Assembly: GCA_000727475.1 (NCBI GenBank)
Contig: KL647289.1
Coordinates: 2,374,798 to 2,438,797, forward strand
Direction of reading: 5' to 3'
Source: Sarcocystis neurona
Taxonomy: Eukaryota; Apicomplexa; Conoidasida; Eucoccidiorida; Sarcocystidae
DNA: 64,000 bases
Shown here in pieces: positions 34,996 to 45,211 of this stretch (positions are counted from its first letter, which is position 1; each line of letters opens with the position of its first letter). The notes below the pieces were generated by a model that saw only the letters and a program-made list of their open reading frames with translations, ran no database searches and was not told where the DNA came from. The position numbers were made by a program, and so were the translations under genes.

Positions 34996-35574
34996 ATGTG
35001 GCCCGTCTCCTTAACGATTATGGTTGTCACAGTGCCACTGTACCTCCGTGCCAGTCCTGTTACAGAGGAACGCGCAGTTACTGTAGCGACAGTGGCAAAG
35101 CAGGCTGAATCTGGCCACAGATGGTACCGTGCCACACCGTATTTCCCGTTTCCGTCTGCCTGTGTTAGCCGTACGGCGGAAGTTGAGAAGTTTTTACAGA
35201 CAGCGCCGACGACTCATTTCACTTGGAGGCCCCTACTACATGGAACAAGGAAACCAAATCTTCAAGTATACAACGTTAGAGCGCATTGCCGGTTTTCGAC
35301 TTTCGCCCGTGTGGAGACAGAAGAACTAACCACCTCCACTCCCAGCGAAGAAGAAGTCAGGAACCATCCGACATACTGTTGTTCGAAGTCTCCTGTTTCT
35401 GCTGCTGCTGCTGCTGCGTGTCCGCCTGGATGTGAACCACTGTTACGAAGATACGACCGTAACAAGCATGGGAAGATGAAGAGCGTGGGAACGATGTTGC
35501 ATTCGACTGATTTATGCTCTTTAGATTCTCTGCGCGTTATTGACAAGATTCGACGTGAACGCATTCGATGTTGA
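34996..35574 (+). CDS. possible signal-peptide exon of the TSP1-CAP gene
   Basis: An open frame starting at an ATG at 34996 reads MWPVSLTIMVVTVPLYLRAS, a plausible signal peptide, then continues for 192 codons (WYRATPYFPFPSACVSRTAE; a run of Ala after KSPVS; PPGCEPLLRRYDRNKHGKM). The frame is long, in natural composition, and in the same orientation as the downstream TSP1 exons, which lack a start and signal sequence. Its splice to the next exon was not fixed; phase-1 GTAACA and GTGAAC sites near the end are candidates. It may instead be a separate gene. Confidence 0.35.
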   Translation: MWPVSLTIMVVTVPLYLRASPVTEERAVTVATVAKQAESGHRWYRATPYFPFPSACVSRTAEVEKFLQTAPTTHFTWRPLLHGTRKPNLQVYNVRAHCRFSTFARVETEELTTSTPSEEEVRNHPTYCCSKSPVSAAAAAACPPGCEPLLRRYDRNKHGKMKSVGTMLHSTDLCSLDSLRVIDKIRRERIRC

Positions 35575-35846
35575 CACGTGCTTCGTCTTTGCGCGTCGAC
35601 TACGTAGGTTGTTTCTGCAAGGTTGAGTAAAAATACACCCGACGAAAGGATCCTGGCCCACAGCGCAGAGTCTACAGCTGCACGAGTTCGGACGCGCAGT
35701 AGGTCATTCGTAGAGCGCATAGAATCTGTGTACCTGATCCCCCTAGAAAGGGTGGGCGTCGGTGTTCAACTGTTTGTTTGCAAGCAGAATTGTTTGTTCA
35801 GATGTATCAGGTCCTTCCGGAGAGACCTTCTCCCGTGAGCGCAGGC

Positions 35847-38800
35847 AAGATTCTTGTGGAAACCTTCGTTCACAGAGGCGCTAATGTGCTGTTCGCACAG
35901 GTCCGCCCGAGGTTGAGGGCAAAGGTACAAAAATTTTTGGGAACCATAATAACAAAAGGAGAGAGAATGTCGCGTCCACAAATTCCGTATCCATACAAAA
36001 ACGCTTGCGGAGTTCCTCGCGTCCAGGTCGTCTCGGCTACACGCAGAGCCAGCAGCTATCCCGGAAAGGTATGAGGCGGTGTTGTGTCATTACGCGTCCG
36101 GAGAATTGGGTTGTTGTAAAGAGGAAACCAGAAAGTGGTGCTTCCTCATTCGCAGAACTCACGTAAGATAATCGCAACGAACTGGACCTGCAATCTGAAG
36201 AGTACCGCTGGGTCTACGACCGCATTCTTGCGTGCATTTAAGTGGCTCTTTCTCGGTGACATCTAGCAAAGCCCTAGACATCAATGTACGAAAGGCTGTG
36301 AAACCGGGCGAGAACCACTCCTGCGTGTGGCGCCATGTAAGACAGAAGGAGTATTCTCAACTACTTATGCGCAATTCCACAGATCCTCAAACTGGAATGG
36401 CGCTCGCCCTTTTGAAACTGAAACAACGTATGGCAAATAAAAGCCCGGAATTCGCGTCTGTAGCAGAGACGTTACTCATACGACGATGGCACAAACGTCG
36501 AGGTGAGATGAAAGGAAACGCGCCCTCATCGAAGAACAATCGTCTAGCAACGGATGCCTGCGTGACACGACTAATTTTGGAACCGCGTCAGAGGCACTAC
36601 TAGAATACACTGGGTATGCTTTCCTCTTGAAAACACAACGAGGGGAATTTTGCAGGTGCTGCCTCAAGCCCGCGCTGCCTCATTGTGATGTGCTGTTTAG
36701 GCGTGCAGTCAACTTGGACAAAGTGTTCTGCATCATGCGGACGCGGACGCCAATTCAGAATAAGTGTAAAGAAGCGAAGTTCAACTGAGTACATACAACT
36801 GTCGGAGTCAATGGCATGCTTGGCAATATCGGGTTGTACGGGTAAGTGGTACTTCATTCAGCTCGTGTTCGCATTCTACTTGTATCATACTCCCCAGGGG
36901 CACGCATGGCGATGAATAAATGTGTCGCCAGGGCAAAGTGCCTACCAGTGCCACGCAGTTCGCACTTTTGTCTGACAACCCATGGATGGTGCAGACAAGA
37001 GGTGTTTGCCTGGGCACCAACAGCGCCGTAGAGTCATGTATTTTCGTCAAGTAATTGACGTTGCAGGCGCTTTGGAGAAGTGGAAGGTTTTAAATGTGGA
37101 GAAACCGCATGACATTCCCCAGTTCATTTTCGAAGAACTCGAAGAAGCGCTTCCACCAGAACAACAGTGGCGCACAGGTTAGCATCAGGAAGCTTCGTGC
37201 GCTCAGCTTGAACAAATCCTACTTGCTTTTCGAATCCCCAAGCGAGTCATCAGCCAACCGTTATTTGGACATTCGTCTCCTCAGACCAGTCACAAGACGG
37301 AGAAATTCATGAAGTTTTCCGCTCTACCGCATCAAGTCGATTCTACCGGGATGTCAGATTACAGGACAGCCGATGCGGATTGGCGGTGAGGGCATTCTTT
37401 GTCTTGGAAAAAGTTTGGAAGAAGACGCACTGGGCGCTCTACTCAAAATTCCCTCTACTTAGAGCTTCTTTGCCATGTCCAGGTACGGGACGAAAAAGTG
37501 ATCAACGCTTCGCACAACACGGCAATGACGCCGTCTGCGGATACTGCGCCCTACTACCAGGGATAATTTTGGTAGAAATTGATGGCGTTAGACAAAAGGA
37601 CGGAGAGTCGACTCTGCTGGGTTGCATTTCGTTCCAATTAGAGAATAAGCTGCACTTTTTGTACGCATGCTTCTTCTGCTCTCTGTACGGACATGAATCG
37701 TCGGAACCTTCACGAATCTCGAATTTAAGCATGTAGGTAGTGATCATGCTCTGCTTCAGGTGACGCCCAGCAGCTGTCCCTGCAGCCATACGAAAGTGTT
37801 TAAATTATCTTCTCCTTTTACGTTGTTCTGTGTGCTATAACTTTTCAGATTCTGATTTCCCCAGTAATGTAGCCCTTCCACTACCGTGGTTACATGTCCC
37901 TGTTGATCTCCCACCCCCACCAAGGCCAAACACTGGTGGCTTGATTATTGACACCGTGCTGTCTCCAATACATTTAAGCGACGAGGAGCTAGTCACTTTT
38001 CAAAGATTGGAAGCTCTTGCCCTGAGTACCTCTCCGGGACATGCTAAGATGCCGGACTCGTTGCATCCGTCTTTCTTCGAGCGTAGAACTGGAGGTATTG
38101 GACCACACGTTTCTACTGGGCTTGAACCACATGCTCTCACCGAATGAGCCGAACGCGCGGTATCCTATACCATAGTGAACACCGGCAGCAAAAAGCCACA
38201 GTGCTGTCCTGCCATACTCGCTTGCTTCTAATATTCGCACGCATTCTGCTGTCTTTAGATACTTCTTTGAAATCGCATTGGTACGTTGCTAGATGACATC
38301 AGGACCTACGTCGAAAGCTAGACGCGACACTGAATAGTGTAAGTCTCGCCTCATAGATGCTGAAACAGACAACAGAATCCGCACAATCAAGAAGCCCTCC
38401 TCGTATCAGCTTCTCTGCATCGCAGCAAGTGTATCGCGTACATACCACTGTGTGTATTTGGGTTGTCCTCTGCCACAGTGGGATGTCCCTTTTTAAGATC
38501 GACAAAGTCGGAGTGCAGCACTAATTGCGGCGTAGGCACCGCCGTTCAATTTGAAGTTCAACGGGAGGGCTTCTCCTGCAAGATCCTGACGACCTTTATG
38601 GAATGTCAGGCTATCTCGGGGTGTGCTAGTAGGTCTTCCCAGTTCACGCTGAACAGTACTTCTAACAGCCAGCTCCGTCTAGTGTGATCTCAGTGGCGTG
38701 GGGATAACGGTCTTAAAGGGATATTAAACACGCAATATTTCGTTTCAAACTCGCATGTCGTCTGCGATGACTTTAACGTGCCATCTACGTGTGCTAAATT

Positions 38801-41800
38801 ACTATTTAGTAACCCGGCGTACGCATGGCTACAGGGTTCGAAAAATGGCCACGTCTGTGTACCGACCGGGTGGTGCTCTGTGGGCAACATAGGTGCAAGT
38901 CAAAAGTGGGAAGCGCTGCGAGTGACACTCCCGAAGGCTATACGCAAAGACATTCTGGACGAACTTGGAGAGCAGCTTCCGTCTGAGAATCAATGGAAAA
39001 CAGGTAAGAGTAAAGGAGCGACGCTTTTCGGACTTCCGCGGAATGCTGCGACGACCACTTATGAACCTAAATATTATACGGTGTACTGTAAAGAACGTAG
39101 TGACACGTTTTCCGCAGCCGATGACCTGTTGAGATGAATGCCATAGAAATGTAACTTAACACACACACAATTTCCGCCAACCACTTTCATCGCCCTTCCT
39201 GGGAATCGCTAGCATGTAACGGTATGCACTCTCTTTTGTCGAGTGTGGAGTACGGCAGCAAACAAGAAAGTGCAAATCTACGTGTGAATACTCGCGCCCA
39301 GGGGCTTGAAGTGCGGCAGCATGTTCTGCCCTGCTTGTGTTAGAAATTCGTTCCTTTTCGTACACATCCCACCGGACGGCGAGTCTCTGTTTTGCAAGCG
39401 AAAATATGGATTGTGGTTTGTCAACCAAGCGGCAAGGACTATGAGCATCACGAAATTCTACCCCGTCGCCGGCCGGGGTGAAAAGACCGTACTACACCGG
39501 AAGGAAATGAACAACAGCGTGTCGCTGGAAGCATGCACTCATCTTGTTTTCATTGGTCATATCGTTGCAGTGAGGACGAATAAGTGCAGTCCAAAGGCTC
39601 AAAAGGGAAGTGAAGGTGCGCCGTTTGTGGTGTCATTCAGTCTTTATGCCGCATGGAGGTCGCTGCGACACTTTCGGGACGAGTTACTCTCAACGCTTTG
39701 GCCGCACAAATTCGCGACTTCTGAACGACACGGAGGCAGGCGGCGCTGTTAGAGCATACTTCGTCCGCGAAGTGGTGAAGAAAGACGAGGAGTGGATCTG
39801 CGTGAATCGCTTCGGAATGCTAGATGCTGACATTGTGCATCCAAGTACAGCGCTCCTGTGCCGGTCGACCACTTCGCAGATAATCTAGGAGGTTATTTCT
39901 CCAAATGTGCTTAGCCATGTCCGATGGAGAATTGTTTTTTGGTGACACGCGGCAACCAGGAAGAGAAATAAGCAGGTGCATCCGTTGTTACAGAGGCGTT
40001 CTTGCATTGCCACCAAGGAGCAGTGTTCTGGTGCACGTCGTGGGTTGCGACACGCGAAGCCTGCTCGTAGCCACTGGGGTACCCACAGAATGCAAGTGTA
40101 ATTAGACGCACCTCACGTAACGCGTTGTGTGGCGACACATGGAAATTCCGCTGCTTGCTTCACCGGTGCACCACTGAAAGAGAAGACATTTCTCAAGTCT
40201 GCTGTTCACCAGCGTACTATGAAAAAATAGTTAGCCGCAGGCAAATGGGTAGAGAGACACGGCTGCAAAGGCGCGTGGGACTCAGTTGAAAGCTCTAGCT
40301 AAGGCGGAGTCCCGGATATAAAGTAAACACCATCTGCTGCGCACGAGCATGCAGAAGTACTCATTTTCAAGATGTGTTCGTTCTGCTCGACGACGGTATT
40401 TTGAGTACTGTCAACGTGTTAGTGTTCCGCCTCCAGTTGGGAAAACGCCTTCCTGATGCCTTTCTGTGCAGTCGACACCGAAATCGCGGAGCACGGTAAG
40501 GGACGGCGCACAAGAAAACACGCCGATTAGCGGTTACTCGCCTCATTATCCGTCGTATGAATGATACTTCACAAAAGAGAATGAACCACCTCCACCTTCG
40601 CAGAAAGAGGGTCGATTTTCAATAATCCGCTAATCAGCTGCGTGTGGCCTACTCCCCTCCATTCGTTCGGACTTCCGAAGGCAACACATGTCCACCTGAC
40701 AGTCTAGTTAAGTGATGCTGCCCCAACAGCAGACTGAGGCTTCGCTGCACCAGCTCGAGATGTTTTGATCTTAGTGTTGCAGAAGCAGCACAATAAACTC
40801 AGGACGAAGTTCGGCGTGCACAAACTCCTCTTACACCCCGACCTGAGAAACCTGGCGACGTACTGGGCGACTGAGCTTGAACGGACTCGTAGCTGCAACC
40901 TCGAACACTCTGACAGGCACATAAAGGTGGCGGTGGTAAGCAGTTTTTTAATTCTCAGGCTTCGTCTAGCGATCCCTTTCGGCGTCGATGCCTCACTACG
41001 ACGTGTGGCACTTTCTTGACCAGAAAGCCTGTAAATTCATTTTCTCTCACCTGCGTGAAAAGCGCTGCACAAGAATTTTGGTGTGAAGACTGATGATGTT
41101 TCCTCATCTAGCCTACCTATGTGAGCACCGTTGCAGAAGTAACCTGTAACATGAGGCACTGGCGAGGAAAAAGTAGAACATGCATCGTTGTTTCGTGTGC
41201 GCAGACTGGCTCGGACTTGGTTGGAGAGAACCTGTCAGTAGTGTGCACGCTCGGAGATTTTAAATACGAAGATGTTCCGCTGTTGTGGTTCGAGGAGCTG
41301 TTTTGCTACAAGTGAGCAAACTACAATCTGAGAGCGCAGACTGTGCCAGCGTTGGGATCGGTAATGCTAGGTTGAACGAGTGAAGCAAAACGAGGCGCAA
41401 CAGTTCGCGAACTCTTCTCGCCTCGAAAGAGTGCAGTCATCGCAGGGGCACTCGTACTTCACAAACGTGCCTGTTAATTCACTGCGATAATTTTCGCACA
41501 GCTCTTACGCAAAGGAGTACCACGCATCAACAAAGTCTTGCTCATTTAGACACCTGTGAAAGACTGTATCAAAGCCCTTCGTCTCAGCGTCACTTGCTGC
41601 GTCTCGCGCAGAAACGAAGACGTTTTATTTGAATTTCATCGGAACGCGTATATTTCCTTCAGGTATGGGCGAGTAGGGAATCCATGTACAGCCCAGAAAC
41701 TACGGCGCTGCGACCCACGATTCCACGCCGAAGGTGTTCTGGTGGGCCACTTTACCCAGCTTATGTCGGTTTTTTCTCGGTGGCTCGGCTGCACAGTGAG

Positions 41801-42535
41801 GTTGTGCCAAGAGCCATGCTCTATCGGCGATAAGAAGGGACAGCGTGTTCTGGTTGTCTGCAACTACGCCAAAGGTGAGCGGTGATGTGTGACAAGCACA
41901 CGCAAGAACTACGCCGGTACGTAACCTGAGGTCTTTTCGAGACCTCCGCGCTTTCACGAGTCTCCACGCAGAAGCGTGGAGACGTAGGGACAGGAGGTCA
42001 TTGAACTGCAAAATCATTACGTGAGCGCTCACGCTAGCTGGTTGATTCAATCCTCAACGAGCACCACTGCAGGCCGTAGGCGGTGTTCACACGTTCTATG
42101 GTTTTCTCGAAGTAGCCTCCTGCGCAGCACGTGGAGGACAATCGCTTTAAAATACAGAGAAAAATAACTACTACAGGCGGCACGCGATGTTCACACGTCC
42201 TATGTGCTCGAATAGCCTCCTGCGCAGACGTGCAAGCGAACCGCTTGAAAATCCAGCAAAAAAAGCTTATAACACCTAGCACACCAAACAGCATATATGG
42301 GACCCGTCCAGAGAAGGGCTGACGTCATTTGCGGTTTTCTCATCAAGGTGGATACTCTCGCTGTGGTGCAGCGGGTAATATCTCAGGCGAATATCCTTTC
42401 AGCCGGGCAGTGGCGCGCAAGCTGCAAAAACTTCATCCGGAAATCTTCAAGGCCGCCGTCGATCCCCACTCTCTGGCGAAATGTAGGCAGGCTTTAGAAA
42501 AGTGGAAAGAACTTAATCCAAAGAAGATATTATAG
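35847..42535 (+). CDS. modular secreted protein with two TSP1 domains, repeated novel modules and a C-terminal CAP domain
   Basis: Phase-consistent exons are 36701-36841, 36898-~36970, 37067-37177, 37243-37482, 37561-37620, 37849-38094, 38479-38628, 38719-39003, 39641-39844, ~39960-40078, 40783-40935, 41205-41311, 41663-41874 and 42387-42535. Earlier likely exons start at ~35847 and end at 36502. Order: unknown modules; TSP1-1; Cys-rich GWC segment; 'KW' module ending QWRTG; an AVRAFFV-type module; an ILVEIDGV-type exon; a Pro-rich linker; TSP1-2; second GWC/KW (QWKTG), AVRAYFV and VLVHVVG modules; CAP; tail ALEKWKELNP. Nearly all internal introns up to the CAP domain are phase 1. The extracellular domain types imply secretion or surface/microneme display; no TM or GPI signal follows the CAP domain. 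The join between 36898 and 37067 is unresolved (possible short intron or frameshift), and the GTACCC donor at 40079 is weak. Function is unknown; adhesion is inferred from TSP1. Confidence 0.7.
36701..36841 (+). other. TSP1 domain 1 (single phase 1-1 exon)
   Basis: The exon encodes STWTKCSASCGRGRQFRI followed by two further cysteines (MACLAISGC), the WxxCSxxCGxGxxxR core of a thrombospondin type 1 repeat. The acceptor is GTGCTGTTTAG and the donor GTAAGT; both boundaries are phase 1. Confidence 0.85.
38479..38628 (+). other. TSP1 domain 2 (single phase 1-1 exon)
   Basis: The exon encodes STKSECSTNCGVGTAVQF, then FSCKILTTFMECQAISGC, aligning with TSP1-1 around CSxxCGxG and the terminal AISGC. 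The usual Trp is replaced (STKSE for STWTK). The donor is GTAGGT, and both boundaries are phase 1. Confidence 0.82.
40783..41874 (+). other. CAP (SCP/PR-1/TAPS) domain spread over three exons
   Basis: Exon 40783-40935 gives HNKLRTKFGVHKLLLHPDL, then ATYWATELE and CNLEHS. Exon 41205-41311 gives LVGENLSVVC and LLWFEELFCY. Exon 41663-41874 gives VGHFTQLMSVFSRWLGCTV, then CQEPCS and VLVVCNYAKG. These match in order the CAP family's HN-LR, LxxxAxxWA, CxxxHS, GENL, WxxE, GHFTQ, lGC and CNY elements. Phases across the joins (0, 2, 1) are consistent. The known family is secreted and lipid-binding or defence-related; its role here is unknown. Confidence 0.88.
42071..42268. repeat. tandem duplication, unit about 104 bp, in the last intron of the TSP1-CAP gene
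   Basis: GTTCACACGT, AGCCTCCTGCGCAG, CGCTT and AAAAT/CCAG blocks at 42085-42165 recur at the same spacing 104 bp later (42189-42268). The copies differ by scattered substitutions. The repeat ends about 120 bp before the final exon's acceptor. Confidence 0.85.
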
Positions 42536-44957
42536 TGATTTTTGTTGGAGGCTTTTACATATTTGAAGGCGTCTTGCCTCCGGAGCTTGTTGATGGCACC
42601 CTGTGCGAACCTGTTACACAAGGGTGGTTCTCCTCTAGCACCTTGTGAGGCTGCAGCCTGCGAAACTGCCTCAGTGCAACTCTTCCTCTCCATACACTAC
42701 TTTCAATCTATGGCACCTCGACGTCCGGTCTGCCTTCCCTTGGTCGGTGCCCGTGTACATGTTCTGATGCTTTCAGCGGTATCTTGGTCAGGCACGATTG
42801 ACAGAGAATACACAGATACATATGCGCAGAATCCAGTGCATGATTCCTGAAGAAGGAAAGAACTCCTGGGGGTTGCCGCGGTCTTTGTTTTACACACTCT
42901 ACGTGACTATATGACTGTTCTCCGACGGCAGCCAGGGACGTGATGCGGCGGCTCGAAGACGAGGGCACTCCTTTTTACGACTGTCTTGCCACAGGATATT
43001 GAGGCCACCGCAGTCGTGCTCTTCAAACAAGCAAAAGAATACGCAGACAATAGTGAGGGCCAATACAAGTGGAAACCTTCTCTGACCGTCTGCGTCTCTC
43101 CGCGTAGTGTTTTCTCGAAGAAGTTCGACAATGTCGCACGCGTGCATCCCCTTCAGATGTGTGCCGTACTGTAGCCTCACTTTGGTACAGTGCGCACACG
43201 GCAACTTGATCTATTTGAGACACCGTTAGATTCAGGGACGCCCTGTGAAGCCTGGTGAGTCTAGCTGAGTTGGGTGGCACTGACGCGTCATTTTTTGATA
43301 GACACAGGTGTCCTGCAGATTTGGAGGTGTCTCCCACGGTGCGTGCACACATCGTGAACCATCTTACGTACGTCTCACATAGCGCTTGCAAATCTCTCTA
43401 ACATGTCGTCGTGTGGCTTTGTCGGAGGTGTACGGATACAATCGTTTATCTGACGGGCTGGCAGCTGCCCTCCATATTCCACAGCGTGGCAGTACTGCGG
43501 CACCAGAATCATTTGTAAGAAAACGAGCTACTTGAAATTATGCGACATGACTGGGTGAGTACGACAAAACCAGGCTTCGTTGTGGCGCGTAAAACAAGCG
43601 CCTCACACGGCCGTCCCAGCCGGTCACGACAAGTATCATCACTGTAACTGTCGATTAAGCCCGTAATTTCAGTTACGCTGTGTTCTCCATTGAGCAGATA
43701 TCTGTTCAGTATTCATACGATGAGCTGAACGAAAGGCTCGGGCGACGCCACACGCGGCGTATTGAAGTAATACGGAAACCCACCGGAAACCCGGGGCACT
43801 GATTGATTTGCAGAACATCTCCTCTATATAAATACGTGCTGTTCGTGTGATCTGTAGATTGTTCAGTCCAGGATATGTCCGGACTATTGTGTCAGTGCTA
43901 CATGGAGCAACGGCGCCGTGTCACGCTAAAATTAAGGTGGTCAACGTAAGCGCTATGATAGAACTTTAAAACTTGTCGACGAAGCGTAGCCTTTGGACGT
44001 ATACAAAATGCGCCTTGGGTTACACGTTCAAAAGACATGACCGAAGCAACGGTGAAGCAAAACCTAACGCTCGGGGTTTACTTCGCACGCACTTGTCAGT
44101 ACAGCACACATGGCAGTCTGGAGTGAGGCACGCCAGGCTGCCTGCCTACGTGTGGTGTGTACCCGCCACGAGGCGTCAGATCAGTTTGGGCACTCTTCAC
44201 ATGCTGCATACAGGGAAACCTCGTGAGACCGAACATGAAATGTTTTCGGCGTGGCTGCTATGGGTCGTCATAACGTGAGGGGTACCGCACACCCGCTTTG
44301 AATGAAGTACAAAAACTGACGTTGTCTTTGATGCGCAATGACGTAGCGTGGACCGCGCGAGCAGAGCAATGCCGCTTGAAGCGCTTCGAAGCATCTAATA
44401 CAAGTGGACACACATATACGGCCCGGCGACATCTCCAGTTGACTTGCTCGTGAGTATTAGCCAGCTTCCGAAAAGTCGGCTCAAGCACACACCACCATCG
44501 CCTGAATGAGGAGCTGCAGAATTACAGAACTCTGCACTAACTGCAACATTACAGTGAGTTGGGCTACGCTGCTCTTAGCGGTATGACGATACTCGAATAA
44601 GAAGCGTCCCCCGTGCTCGGTGCCTCCTCGTCGCTGGCACATACTATGCAGATTCCACGAAATCATGCGTCCCTCCGCGTGTGTGCCCTACATTCTGGTC
44701 AAACAGCAAGCACCGTCCTGGAGCACTTATTCGAAGCGGCACTTTGCAAGATTGTGCAAATGAATCCGTTGTCGTGTGGGACGCTATAGAACGAAAAGCA
44801 TTGTACTCGTAGCCTGCACCAGCCCCCTGCTGGCAGACTCCTAAAAATACTCCCTCCTTTGCCTGCTTCCAATACGCTGACATAAAATAACACTTTAAAC
44901 AGTATATTAAGAAGAACCAACGACAGGCTGAATACTTCTGCACCTGAACGTCTTCTT
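42536..44957. other. intergenic stretch without a convincing gene
   Basis: Short frames only. A minus-strand frame with an ATG at 44997 (117 codons, 44997-44644) reads fairly naturally (RWFFLIYCLKCYFMSAYW near its start), but its length is within chance and no family is recognised. Confidence 0.35.
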
Positions 44958-45095
44958 CAAGTCTAACGACTCTGTAATGCAACTTCTTCATAGTCATAAT
45001 GAGAAATTGGGGGTTAGTTTCTTATTCAAGTCTAACGAGTCTGTAATCCAACTTCTTCATAGTCATAATGAGAAATTGGAGGTTAGTTTCTTATT
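44958..45095. repeat. near-perfect 69-bp tandem duplication
   Basis: Units at 44958-45026 and 45027-45095 differ at only a few positions. The unit is 23 codons and is open in one plus frame (SNESVIQLLHSHNEKLEVSF repeated). The near identity implies a recent event. It lies just downstream of the uL13m gene's stop. Confidence 0.9.
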
Positions 45096-45211
45096 CTTCG
45101 TTCACCTTCTGTCTTCCGAAACCGAGAGCGCGAGTACTGCTTCTGTCACGAAACCTGCTGCTGGGCTACGCTGCTCGTAAATCTTTATCCAAAGCAGCCT
45201 TATTTTGATGC

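Noticed and set aside
42387..42499. Alternative frame of the last exon of the CAP gene (GQWRASCKNF...)
   Set aside because: The frame entered after ATATCTCAG in phase 1 joins the CAP exon directly and ends in ALEKWKELNP, matching the internal KW module.
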